Positions 8,596-16,407 of a stretch of DNA of 64,000 nt are shown piece by piece. The position numbers were made by a program, and so were the translations under genes. Numbering within the stretch: position 1 is the first letter of the stretch; each line of letters begins with the position of its first letter. This DNA comes from Pseudovibrio ascidiaceicola. GTDB lineage: Bacteria > Pseudomonadota > Alphaproteobacteria > Rhizobiales > Stappiaceae. The notes under the pieces were generated by a model that saw only the letters and a program-made list of their open reading frames with translations, was not told the origin of the DNA and searched no databases. Where the stretch lies: the NCBI RefSeq assembly GCF_900114245.1, contig NZ_FOSK01000005.1:248001-312000 (forward strand), written 5' to 3'.

Positions 8596-9588
8596 CTATG
8601 CCGGTGCAAGTTCACCAGTTGCCTGCAAGTGGGTGTTCATCACACTCAGGAAGGTGGTCAGGTCGATGTTGCCTCCGGTCAGGATTACGCCTGCCCGTTT
8701 ACCCTGCAAATTGTGTTTGTTTGCCATCAGGCCTGCAAGTGGTGCAGCCCCTGCCCCTTCTGCCAGATTGTGGGTGTCTTTGTAGTAGGCTGCCATCGCT
8801 TCAGCAATTTGCACCTCACTCACGCTGATCACATCTTCCGCGCCTTTCAGGATGATCTCCAGCGGCTGTGCCTGCGGATCACGGCAGGCCATACCGTCTG
8901 CAAAAGTGTTTGCCGTCTCTGTCTGGATTGCCTCGCCAGCTTTAAAGGACAGCGCAAAGGCAGCTGCGTTTTGTGCGGTTACACCAATGATCTTGGTTTT
9001 CAGGCCAAGTAAGTCGCGAACCGTGATCAGGCTGCAGATGCCAGAGCCCATGCCAATCGGGACATAGACAACATCCAGATCAGCAACCGCACGGTACAGT
9101 TCCAGCGCATAAGTGGAGACGCCTTTGACGAGGTTTTCATGGAACGCAGGCACCATATGGTAGCCATGCTCTTCCTGAAGTTGCTGCGCAACCACGCGGC
9201 TTTCGTCAAAATCCTTGCCAGCAATGATCACATTGGCTCCAAAGGCGCGCATGGCGACATTCTTCTCCAGTGAGTTGCCTTCGGGCACAACAATGTAAGA
9301 GGGAATGCCATTACGGCTTGCGCCAAGGGCAACGGACTGACCATGGTTGCCACGTGTTGCCGTCACCAGTCCGGTAGGCCTGTGCGCGGACTTCATCAAG
9401 GCATCCACATAGGTGAACCCACCACGCGCCTTAAACGAACCTGTTGGCGTATGGTTTTCATGCTTCACAAAAACATCAACACCTGTACGCTCTTTCAGTA
9501 ATGGCCATGCATAACACGGGGTCTCAGGGACGAACTGCTTAACAGTGGTGTGAGCAGCCTCCAGATCCTCTAGCGAAAACAGCGGCAT
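8596..9588 (-). CDS. Threonine/serine dehydratase (PLP fold type II)
   Basis: This 330-aa enzyme belongs to the threonine ammonia-lyase family, which deaminates threonine or serine to 2-oxoacids. The PLP lysine is Lys53 in TGSFKARGG. A Gly-rich phosphate-binding loop, GMGSGIC, lies at about residues 178-184, and GGNIDLTTF near the C-terminus is typical of the group. There is no C-terminal ACT domain, so it looks like the short, non-allosteric catabolic form. The ATG at 9588 has AAGGA upstream. It is divergent from an AraC-type regulator 177 bp away, which may control it. Related enzymes act on hydroxyaspartate or in hydroxyectoine breakdown (EutB); no other ectoine gene is nearby, so the substrate stays open. 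Confidence 0.87.
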   Translation of the reverse strand: MPLFSLEDLEAAHTTVKQFVPETPCYAWPLLKERTGVDVFVKHENHTPTGSFKARGGFTYVDALMKSAHRPTGLVTATRGNHGQSVALGASRNGIPSYIVVPEGNSLEKNVAMRAFGANVIIAGKDFDESRVVAQQLQEEHGYHMVPAFHENLVKGVSTYALELYRAVADLDVVYVPIGMGSGICSLITVRDLLGLKTKIIGVTAQNAAAFALSFKAGEAIQTETANTFADGMACRDPQAQPLEIILKGAEDVISVSEVQIAEAMAAYYKDTHNLAEGAGAAPLAGLMANKHNLQGKRAGVILTGGNIDLTTFLSVMNTHLQATGELAPA

Positions 9589-9765
9589 TGAATTTCCTTT
9601 TGGCAGTTAGAAACACTTTGCCACCAACTTAAAACCCGCCACTGGCCATGGCTTTCAAAATACTGACCTAAAGTTCCTTGAGGATGGCCCCTTGTTTACA
9701 CGTGGCCTGACGGCTTATAAATAAAGCGTAGGAAATCAGAAGAACCCATTGAAGAAATTGAGACT

Positions 9766-10581
9766 ATGAGCTTGAGGCAGGACATAATCAGCAAGTGGAA
9801 GCTGCAGCTTTTGCCAAGCAGTGCCTACGCTGTTGCCTATACGGCTGCACGGGCCTCAATCGGGTTTGCGTTTGAAAGTCAGCGGGGCGTGCATTCTTTT
9901 AACAGTGACCGCCGGGTTGATTTCTGGACGCGGCCCAACAGCCTCGCCTTTGTGCCTAAAGGATGTGATGTCACCTCTGAGAGTGAACGCGGCGGGGAAT
10001 ACCTGACTTTTACGGTACCAGCTGAACTCCTGCCTGATCGCGGAGAACAGCTGCGCTTCAACCATGCTGTCTCGCCTGATGCGATTAAAGCTGCCTTTCA
10101 TCTTCGCAAGGCACTTCTTTCAGCAGAACCTCAGGACACCCTGGCGATAGAAGCTCAGCTCTATGCTCTGCTGGATGTGGTTGAGCGGGTGCAGGCGGGA
10201 GAACATGAAGACCCTCCATCTGCATCGTCCATGACGGATACGCGGCTGAAGCGCGTGGAGGAGTTTGTCGAAGACCACCTTGCTCAGCAGATGTCCATGT
10301 CTGATCTGGCAGCATGTGTGGATCTGTCTGCTGGCTTCTTTAATCGCGCATTCAAAGGAGCCACAGGCAAGACGCCACACGATTACGTGTTGGAGCGGCG
10401 CGTGGCGCGGGCGCGCAAACTGCTTGGCGCACCACATGCTTCTCTCAGTCAGGTTGCCTATGCCTGCGGGTTTTCATCCCACGCGCATATGAGCTCGACC
10501 TTCAAAAAACGGCTTGGCGTTTCGCCGACCCAGCTTATGACGAACCAGGTTTATCCAGCGCCAGCACGTTCAATTGTTTGA
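9766..10581 (+). CDS. AraC family transcriptional regulator
   Basis: This 271-aa protein has a variable N-terminal region and a C-terminal AraC DNA-binding domain at about residues 150-260. Both helix-turn-helix units are visible: MSMSDLAACVDLSAGFFNRAFK, then LSQVAYACGFSSHAHMSSTFKKRLGVSP, the usual signature. The N-terminal region does not show an obvious cupin motif. It lies divergent from the threonine/serine dehydratase, the usual layout for a local activator, so that gene is the likeliest target. The last 47 bases overlap the 3' end of the convergent GNAT gene. Confidence 0.9.
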   Translation: MSLRQDIISKWKLQLLPSSAYAVAYTAARASIGFAFESQRGVHSFNSDRRVDFWTRPNSLAFVPKGCDVTSESERGGEYLTFTVPAELLPDRGEQLRFNHAVSPDAIKAAFHLRKALLSAEPQDTLAIEAQLYALLDVVERVQAGEHEDPPSASSMTDTRLKRVEEFVEDHLAQQMSMSDLAACVDLSAGFFNRAFKGATGKTPHDYVLERRVARARKLLGAPHASLSQVAYACGFSSHAHMSSTFKKRLGVSPTQLMTNQVYPAPARSIV

Positions 10582-11017
10582 CGTGATACTCAAGCACACG
10601 CCACCCCATTTTCTCATAAAACGGCGTGTTGTCGTCAGAGGCGCACAAATACACACGTGAGTGCCCGCTCTCAAAAGCCAGTTGAGCCATACGAGCAACA
10701 AGGGCTGTGCCAATGCCTTCGCGGCGATGCACTTCCTCTGTCCAGACAGCGGCAACCCATGGGGTCAGGTGAGGACGGGCGGCAAAGTCGCTTTCAATCA
10801 GTAAGGCACTGCCGAGGTAGGTTCCGTTACGATGGGCAACAAAGGCAGTGGGGACAGCTTCAGGACAAAGGGCTGCACGGACTTTGACTTCGATCTCGTC
10901 TTGCAAAACGCCCTTGTCGCGCCACCATGCCTGCCAGATGCGATGGGCAATGGTGGGAATGAAATCGGGGGTCTTGCTCATTTCAGAAAGGGTAAAAGTG
11001 CGTTCTAAACTTTCCAT
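10535..11017 (-). CDS. GNAT family N-acetyltransferase
   Basis: This 160-aa protein has the GNAT fold. The acetyl-CoA motif A appears as VAAVWTEEVHRREGIGTALVARMAQ at about residues 88-112, with the R-x2-G-x-G/A core as RREGIGTA. Motif B, VYLCASDDNTPFYEKMGW, follows. The start is uncertain: ATG 11017 and the in-frame ATG 12 codons later both lack a clear Shine-Dalgarno sequence. It converges on and overlaps the AraC gene by 47 bp. Substrate unknown; a small molecule or protein N-terminus are both possible. Confidence 0.82.
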   Translation of the reverse strand: MESLERTFTLSEMSKTPDFIPTIAHRIWQAWWRDKGVLQDEIEVKVRAALCPEAVPTAFVAHRNGTYLGSALLIESDFAARPHLTPWVAAVWTEEVHRREGIGTALVARMAQLAFESGHSRVYLCASDDNTPFYEKMGWRVLEYHVKQLNVLALDKPGSS

Positions 11018-11038
11018 AGGACTGGTGACCTGTAAAAT

Positions 11039-11815
11039 CTAAATCGGTGTACCTCCTCCGGAAACGCTAATGATTTGTCCTGTTATTTTAGCGGAGCCCG
11101 GACCGGCGAGGAAGTTGATCGCTTCGGCTACTTCGTCGGGTCTGATGACGCCCAGATGAGCGTTCTGCTCGACTTTTGAGATGAGGCTTGCAGCAAAAGG
11201 ATCTCTTTGAAGCTTATCATAAAGAGGGGTTCCACGTACAACACTTGGACTGACACAATTGACCCGGATGCAATGCTGTTTGGCTTCTACCGCAAGGGAA
11301 CGGCAGAACATGGAGATACCTGCTGTTGCAGCCCCGACAGCTGTGCTGCCAAAGGTCGGGATTATGGAAACATCCGAGGTTAAACAAATAATTGAACCGC
11401 AACGTTGTTTCGTCATGACCGGATAAACCGCATGAATCGGGTGCAAAATACTGCTCATGAGAGAGGTGATTGTTGGCATGAGCTCTTGCAGTTTCATGTC
11501 ATGCAATGGTCTGGGGATGAGCCCTCCACCACCGGTACTAACCAGCACATCGATTCGCCCCATCGCCAATTCCGCATGGGTAATGGCCGTTTCTGTACGG
11601 CCCGGATCGGAGGCGTCGCATTGCACAAAATGCAAATATGCGCCGGGAAATTCGGCTGCAAGTTTGCTCAGGGCGTTGCGGCCCTTGGTGACATCTCGCG
11701 CGCAGATGGTGAGTTTTTGAAGACCGGATTGGAGGAGTATTTTAGCAGAGGCAAACCCTATGCCGGATGTGCCACCGACAATGACTGCTGAGGATTCATT
11801 TAGTTTCCGCGCCAC
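11039..11815 (-). CDS. SDR-fold protein with degenerate active site
   Basis: This 258-aa protein has the SDR Rossmann fold: GGTSGIGFAS near residues 14-23 for the dinucleotide and IRVNCVSPSVV near the C-terminus. I start at the GTG at 11815 because GGAGG lies six bases upstream; a TTG 19 codons earlier is unlikely. The catalytic Tyr-x3-Lys is replaced by Val160 and Thr164 in TAVGAATAGISMF, aligned to the usual AYxASKAG. The NNAG loop reads STGGGG. Ser147 remains, 13 residues before Val160 as in active enzymes. It therefore probably lacks ordinary dehydrogenase chemistry and may bind a ligand, act as a partner, or use another mechanism. It lies between a GNAT gene and the YheCD-like gene. Confidence 0.82.
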   Translation of the reverse strand: MARKLNESSAVIVGGTSGIGFASAKILLQSGLQKLTICARDVTKGRNALSKLAAEFPGAYLHFVQCDASDPGRTETAITHAELAMGRIDVLVSTGGGGLIPRPLHDMKLQELMPTITSLMSSILHPIHAVYPVMTKQRCGSIICLTSDVSIIPTFGSTAVGAATAGISMFCRSLAVEAKQHCIRVNCVSPSVVRGTPLYDKLQRDPFAASLISKVEQNAHLGVIRPDEVAEAINFLAGPGSAKITGQIISVSGGGTPI

Positions 11816-11995
11816 AGTGACCTCCAGATGCGACTGAACTCTTGTCGCGATCTTGCTCGCGTAGATGCTCAAAGAGTTGTTTTAGTACAGATCCCGTATG
11901 TTTTTGCTCAACACGTGAGAGGCAGACGGGCGAAACAGCAATCAAAGTAACCGGAGCGCTAAGACCTTCCCGACATCTATAAGTTTTGAGGCGCG

Positions 11996-13336
11996 TCACT
12001 CAGGCTCTTCACCAAAGCCGGAAAGAAACGCGCCATAATCGATGCTGGCCTCCAGCGTTGTCACTCTTGCTTCTGCGTGGCTTGGATCGAGAAAGATCAT
12101 GCGTCCGGGCTTGGCGTTGATCTCGAGAAGTTTCGGGCAACCTGTTTTGTCGACACCTATATCCAGTCCCAGTTCCCCGATTGGAGAGGTGTGATAGGCG
12201 TCCATACGATGAGCAATGGCGAAACCACATTCCTCGACTGCCGCTTTCACAGCTTCTGCCTTCTTGCCGAATGCATTGGTGAAGTAATCATCCGGATTAA
12301 TCACATCCGCGCCCTGGCTGAAGTGAGAGGAGATGCAGCCGTGCGCGCAGACCCTTGGGCCGATCATCAAGCAGCGCCATGTGCCGCTGATGTCCTTTTG
12401 CATCTGAACGCGGCAATCAACGGACCGGCCATCGAAGGAGGAAAAGTCGAGACTTTGCTGCACCAGATATTGATCCAGAGTGGTGTGAGAGAAGGCAAAC
12501 TCAAAGGCGTCTTCGAGCAGCATGAAATCTGCATGAGGACACGACAGGTCCGTTAGCCATTGCAACCGATAGCCTTTATCGTGTTTTGACAGGCGCATCA
12601 AAAGCTTACCACCTCGCCCGTCAACTGGCTTCAGATAGGCTGAGTTGTGACGACCAAGGATCTTTTTCAAAAGCGGTGGTGTGGGTGCACGGTGAGTCTC
12701 CGGCAGGTACTTGCGTAGCTTTTGACCCTGCATCAGATGCTCATGCACCTCCCACTTATCAAAGAAACCCGGATTATAGATGTGGGATCCCAACGCACGC
12801 ATCCGGTTCTTCACCGCTTCCACGCGCAGTTTATGCTCCTCATCACGGGTATGAATGCGGTTGTATATGGCGGCGGGCAGCGGCAGGCCGGGTTGGCGGT
12901 GGCCGGGCATGGTCTCGCCGGTGATCGTGTTTGTCGCCCAATTGTAATCTTCTGGCGAGAACAGAAAGGCGATGTATCCGCAGGTTTCGGCGTACTTCAG
13001 CATGTCCTGCTGGTGACGACGTTCAGGGTCAAACTTTCCCGCTCCCATGATGCCGATGGTTGGGCCTATATGGATAGTGTCCCCTTCCCGCCGCACGTGA
13101 AGGCCATCAATGAGCGCAAGGCCGAGCTCGTCAAACACATCTGCTGGCAGGCCAAGGGCAGACCTGCGCTCGGTGTTAACTGCCGTTCTGGCTGAAAACC
13201 GGTGACAGGCGCCTATTTTGAATGACAGGTGTTCACCGGCTGTCGCGCCGATTTTCTGAAGCGCACCTTTGGAAAAGACCACTTCACTACTTGAACTGGA
13301 CACACGATAAAGATGAAGTTTGACAGCGGAAACCAC
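11996..13336 (-). CDS. YheC/YheD-type ATP-grasp protein
   Basis: This 446-aa protein resembles the YheC/YheD family of Bacillus, annotated as endospore coat-associated, whose ATP-grasp fold suggests a carboxylate-amine ligase. Visible landmarks are IGPTIGIMG, the YNRIHTRDEE block (about residues 158-167), NPGFFDKWEVHEHL (about 190-203), AYLKPVDGRGGKLL (ATP lysine region, about 237-250), VDCRVQMQKD, and the C-terminal ELGLDIGVDKTG plus LLEINAKPGR, where Glu and Asn would bind Mg-ATP. The start is a GTG with a G-rich stretch upstream. No known partner gene is adjacent. Its substrate is unknown. Presence in a repABC replicon suggests horizontal transfer. Confidence 0.8.
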   Translation of the reverse strand: MVSAVKLHLYRVSSSSSEVVFSKGALQKIGATAGEHLSFKIGACHRFSARTAVNTERRSALGLPADVFDELGLALIDGLHVRREGDTIHIGPTIGIMGAGKFDPERRHQQDMLKYAETCGYIAFLFSPEDYNWATNTITGETMPGHRQPGLPLPAAIYNRIHTRDEEHKLRVEAVKNRMRALGSHIYNPGFFDKWEVHEHLMQGQKLRKYLPETHRAPTPPLLKKILGRHNSAYLKPVDGRGGKLLMRLSKHDKGYRLQWLTDLSCPHADFMLLEDAFEFAFSHTTLDQYLVQQSLDFSSFDGRSVDCRVQMQKDISGTWRCLMIGPRVCAHGCISSHFSQGADVINPDDYFTNAFGKKAEAVKAAVEECGFAIAHRMDAYHTSPIGELGLDIGVDKTGCPKLLEINAKPGRMIFLDPSHAEARVTTLEASIDYGAFLSGFGEEPE

Positions 13337-13870
13337 AGGCCCCCCAAGATCAGCTGGAAATCAGGACAAAACTGGACAAAACCGATTGGGCCGGACCATA
13401 CAAGACAGGTCCTCGCCAAAGCCTTGCGGAACTTGGGAAAGCTCTAATGGTTTAGGTTTTTGCGTGTACTTAGGGGCTTTACGACTCAGTGCGAATCTAT
13501 GACTGATTCACGTGTGCACTGCCGGATGAGGCGAAGGTTCGATCTGTCAAATCGGTATTTCATCGATTTTTGCACAAAAACCGTCATGTCTAAGTTTTTT
13601 TGTTGGCTTGGCGAAAGTGGCGTTTCTTAATAAGATTGTTCTGTCTAATTATGGAAATGTTGCTGTTAAATCGGTGGTTTACGCAATATCTGGTAATTCT
13701 TCGGTTTCAGAACACAGGCACAGCGGAAAGATCCTTAACGATCTCTTAATATTGGTTAATGCTCGTTAACTATAAAGATATTGACGCGCCTTTTGAAACG
13801 GAGAAGGATGCGCTGTGACGGATTATTTTCGCTCTGAACTTCAAAACCGTCATAGAGGTTAAGAGGCAAT
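13337..13870. other. Intergenic region upstream of repA
   Basis: The 534 bp between the divergent YheCD-like gene and repA become AT-rich from about 13560. They hold a candidate parS palindrome just upstream of repA (listed separately) and presumably the repABC promoter. Small open frames here are short and unlike known proteins. No RNA gene is evident. Confidence 0.6.
13755..13770. promoter_or_regulatory. Candidate parS partition site
   Basis: GTTAATGCTCGTTAAC is an imperfect 16-bp palindrome: six of eight base pairs match, with perfect GTTAA/TTAAC arms. Many repABC parS sites are 16-bp palindromes of the form GTT...AAC, and they often lie near the cassette. The centre here is CT rather than the usual GC, so the assignment is tentative. 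It lies 101 bp before repA, where RepB binding could also assist RepA autorepression. Confidence 0.4.
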
Positions 13871-15079
13871 ATGCTGCTCGCTGCTGAACATGATGAAACT
13901 TCTGCTGAGAAGATTGCACGCCATTCTGACTTGTTGTCACGGCAACTGCAATCCTTAAGGGAGAAGATGTATCCGCCTGAAGCTATGAAGAAGCTGAAGA
14001 CGTTTTCTTCGCGCGAGGTTGCGGGTCTGCTCGGCGTTGCCGAATCCAGTTTGCGCCAGCTTTCTCTCAACGGTGAAGCAGTTATCCCCGAAAGGCTGGA
14101 TAATGGCAGACGTATTTATACACTTCCTCAGATCAACGAACTGCGTCGTTATCTGGCCGAAAAACGACCTGCAGATGCCCTTCGTCTTGACCCGCGCCGT
14201 CGTCATGGCGAGAAGATGCAGGTTCTGGCCGTCGCCAACTTTAAAGGCGGCTCCGCAAAGACCACCACAACCGTCCATTTAGCGCACTATTTGGCGCTTC
14301 AGGGCCTGCGTGTGTTGGCCATCGACCTTGATCCGCAGGCCTCTTTGTCTGCTATGTTCGGGTATCAGCCAGAGTTCGATGTTGACGAGAACCAGACGCT
14401 TTATGCCGCGATCCGTTATGATGACGAGGAGCGCGTTCCACTCAGCCATGTTATCCGCAAAACTTACTTTGATGGGCTCGATCTTGTCCCCGGTAACCTG
14501 GAACTGATGGAATATGAGCACGAAACCCCGCAAGCAATTGCTCAGGGGCTTTCGCGCGGCGATGGCATGTTCTTCCGCCGCATGGCGACCGTCCTGAAGG
14601 AGGTGGAAGATGATTATGATGTTGTGCTTATCGATGCACCGCCACAGCTGGGGTACCTTACCCTTGGTGCGCTCTATGCCGCGACCGGTATTGTCATCAC
14701 CGTGCATCCGGCCATGCTGGACGTGTCATCCATGAACCAGTTCCTCTCCATGACCTCAGAATTGCTGGCGGTGATTGAAGAGGCTGGCGGCACCCTGAGC
14801 CACGATTTCGTGCGCTACTTGCTCACACGCCATACACCCCATGATGTGCCGCAGGTGAACGTTGCAGCGCTTTTGAGAGGTCTTTTTGGTGAGGATGTGC
14901 TGGCAGCGTCCATTGTGGAGACCACAGCGATTGCTAATGCAGGCCTGGAAAAGAAGAGCCTTTATGAGGTTGAGCGCGGAAACATGACCCGCGATACCCT
15001 CAATCGTGCTCTTGAATCGGTCGATGCAGCCAATACGGAAGTGTTCCAACTGATCAAACAGGTATGGGGTCGTCCATGA
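13871..15079 (+). CDS. repA: RepA, ParA-type partition ATPase of repABC
   Basis: This 402-aa protein has an N-terminal MerR-like helix-turn-helix (about residues 38-100, with FSSREVAGLLGVAESSLRQL) and a C-terminal ParA ATPase. The deviant Walker A is NFKGGSAKTTTTVH at about residues 121-134. LAIDLDPQASLS (Walker A') and VVLIDAPPQLGYLTL (Walker B) follow. RepA drives segregation with RepB and represses the repABC operon. AGAGG precedes the ATG. The stop codon overlaps the repB start (ATGA), the standard repAB arrangement. Confidence 0.97.
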   Translation: MLLAAEHDETSAEKIARHSDLLSRQLQSLREKMYPPEAMKKLKTFSSREVAGLLGVAESSLRQLSLNGEAVIPERLDNGRRIYTLPQINELRRYLAEKRPADALRLDPRRRHGEKMQVLAVANFKGGSAKTTTTVHLAHYLALQGLRVLAIDLDPQASLSAMFGYQPEFDVDENQTLYAAIRYDDEERVPLSHVIRKTYFDGLDLVPGNLELMEYEHETPQAIAQGLSRGDGMFFRRMATVLKEVEDDYDVVLIDAPPQLGYLTLGALYAATGIVITVHPAMLDVSSMNQFLSMTSELLAVIEEAGGTLSHDFVRYLLTRHTPHDVPQVNVAALLRGLFGEDVLAASIVETTAIANAGLEKKSLYEVERGNMTRDTLNRALESVDAANTEVFQLIKQVWGRP

Positions 15080-16125
15080 ACAAGGCAACTGATCGTTCCA
15101 AGAAGATGCGTGCCATGTTTGGCGGTGTTGATCCGGCAGAGCTGGCGAAGTCACCCGGTCCTGCCCCGTCCATGACGGCGACAACCAAGCAACGCGTCTC
15201 ACCGGGGGCGATCAAGTCCATGCGCAACACCTTCTCCAACGTGGAGAAGGAGAACGAAAAGCTGCGCCAGATGATCGAAGAGGGCAGTGTTGCGCATGAG
15301 CTGAACACGGAAGATCTAGACCCATCCTTTGTGTCTGACCGTATGGTCGTGGCCAATGATGAGGATTTTGAGAAGCTCAAAGCTTCCATCTCTGCCAGCG
15401 GCCAGCAAGTGCCTATTCTGGTGCGCCCGCATCCGGACATGCCGGATCGCTACCAGATCGCATTTGGTCACCGTCGTTGGCGCGCCTGTAAAGACCTTGG
15501 CATCTCGGTTCGCGGGATCATCAAAGAGCTTTCCGATGAAGCTCTTCTGATTGCGCAAGGTCAGGAAAACCATGAGCGGAAGAACCTGTCGTTCATCGAG
15601 ACCGCTTTGTTTGCCTCTCGTCTGGCAAAAACGTTTCCGCAGACTGTCATCTCCAAAGCGATTGGCAAGGACGCGACCACCGTATCCAAGCTGCTCAAGC
15701 TGATGAATGCGTTGCCGGAAGAGTTTGTCCGCGAGATTGGCCCTGCGCCAAAGATCGGGCGACCAAGATGGGAAGAGCTTGCTGGACATTTCGCTCACGG
15801 CCAGTTGCCTGATCCGTTCAAGGCCCGTGTTGATGCAGTGATGATCAGTGCCGACTTCGAGCTTTCTGCAAGTGACGAGCGCTTTAGCGCGATCCTGTCT
15901 GCCTGCAAGTCTGCCGAGACAACGGCAGCGGTAACAACTGGTTCTATCGCCACAGCTGCTAAGAGCTGGATTGGCGATAAGCAGATCCTGATGAAGGACG
16001 GCCCAAATGCGCTGAGCTTTCAGGTGGATGCGAAAAAGCAGCCTGAACTCGCCGCGTTTTTGAAGCGCCGCCTGCCGGATCTGATGGATGAGTTTGAAGA
16101 AGAAATTCTGAAGGAGGATGCATGA
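15076..16125 (+). CDS. repB: RepB, ParB-type centromere-binding protein of repABC
   Basis: This 349-aa protein has a Lys/Arg-rich N-terminus (KKMRAMFGG) that in this family contacts RepA and stimulates its ATPase. The ParB/Srx domain includes GHRRWRA at about residues 131-137 and ENHERKNLSFIETA, the box that binds CTP in ParB proteins. A helix-turn-helix follows (FPQTVISKAIGKDATTVSKLLKLMN, about 193-217) and would read parS. I start at the ATG that overlaps the repA stop; a start four codons earlier is open but unlikely. It ends 282 bp before repC, the interval that encodes the copy-control RNA. Confidence 0.96.
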   Translation: MNKATDRSKKMRAMFGGVDPAELAKSPGPAPSMTATTKQRVSPGAIKSMRNTFSNVEKENEKLRQMIEEGSVAHELNTEDLDPSFVSDRMVVANDEDFEKLKASISASGQQVPILVRPHPDMPDRYQIAFGHRRWRACKDLGISVRGIIKELSDEALLIAQGQENHERKNLSFIETALFASRLAKTFPQTVISKAIGKDATTVSKLLKLMNALPEEFVREIGPAPKIGRPRWEELAGHFAHGQLPDPFKARVDAVMISADFELSASDERFSAILSACKSAETTAAVTTGSIATAAKSWIGDKQILMKDGPNALSFQVDAKKQPELAAFLKRRLPDLMDEFEEEILKEDA

Positions 16126-16147
16126 CGGTCTAGTTACGTCTCTTCCA

Positions 16148-16236
16148 AAGAAAAACGGTCCTGCTGACGGCAATCAACAAGACCGAAATTCCTTGGGTAC
16201 AAACAAACGATAGCGCTCGATGTAACCCTTTTTTGC
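16148..16236 (-). ncRNA. Candidate antisense copy-control RNA (ctRNA, inc-alpha)
   Basis: Known repABC cassettes encode a small antisense RNA between repB and repC that lowers RepC synthesis and sets incompatibility. On the minus strand here, TTGATT (16266-16271) and TAATTT (16243-16248), spaced 17 bp, could be a promoter, placing the transcript start near 16236. A 12-bp stem with two G-U pairs (16174-16185 with 16156-16167, loop of six) is followed by TTTTTCTTT, an intrinsic terminator, near 16150. The resulting RNA would be about 85-90 nt, longer than the 50-60 nt of studied examples, so the 5' end is the weaker part of this call. Confidence 0.65.
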
Positions 16237-16373
16237 ATCTTCAAATTACTTCGAGACGCGGTACGAATCAACCCTTCACCAAGGAGTTGAAGCGTCTTTC
16301 TGCATGCTAATCGCCAGTTTGTCCCGTTTATCCTCAGTTTGGGGAGGATGTTTTGCGTCCTGACCCATGAGAA

Positions 16374-16395
16374 CACCTACTAGACTTAGTAGGTG
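16374..16395 (+). promoter_or_regulatory. repC: Hairpin sequestering the repC translation start region
   Basis: CACCTACTA and TAGTAGGTG form a perfect 9-bp stem with a GACT loop. The 3' arm holds the AGTAGG purine stretch and ends 12 bases before the likely repC ATG at 16408. In repABC leaders, binding of the antisense RNA favours a structure that blocks repC translation or ends transcription; this hairpin is well placed for that role. Confidence 0.6.
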
Positions 16396-16407
16396 AACGG
16401 TGTAGCT

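Noticed and set aside
11816-11872. TTG start for the degenerate SDR
   Set aside because: The GTG at 11815 is preceded by GGAGG at ideal spacing and gives the normal SDR N-terminus.
15316-16173. A 285-codon open frame opposite repB
   Set aside because: No family resemblance; RepB is certain. Its 5' part falls where the antisense RNA terminator lies.
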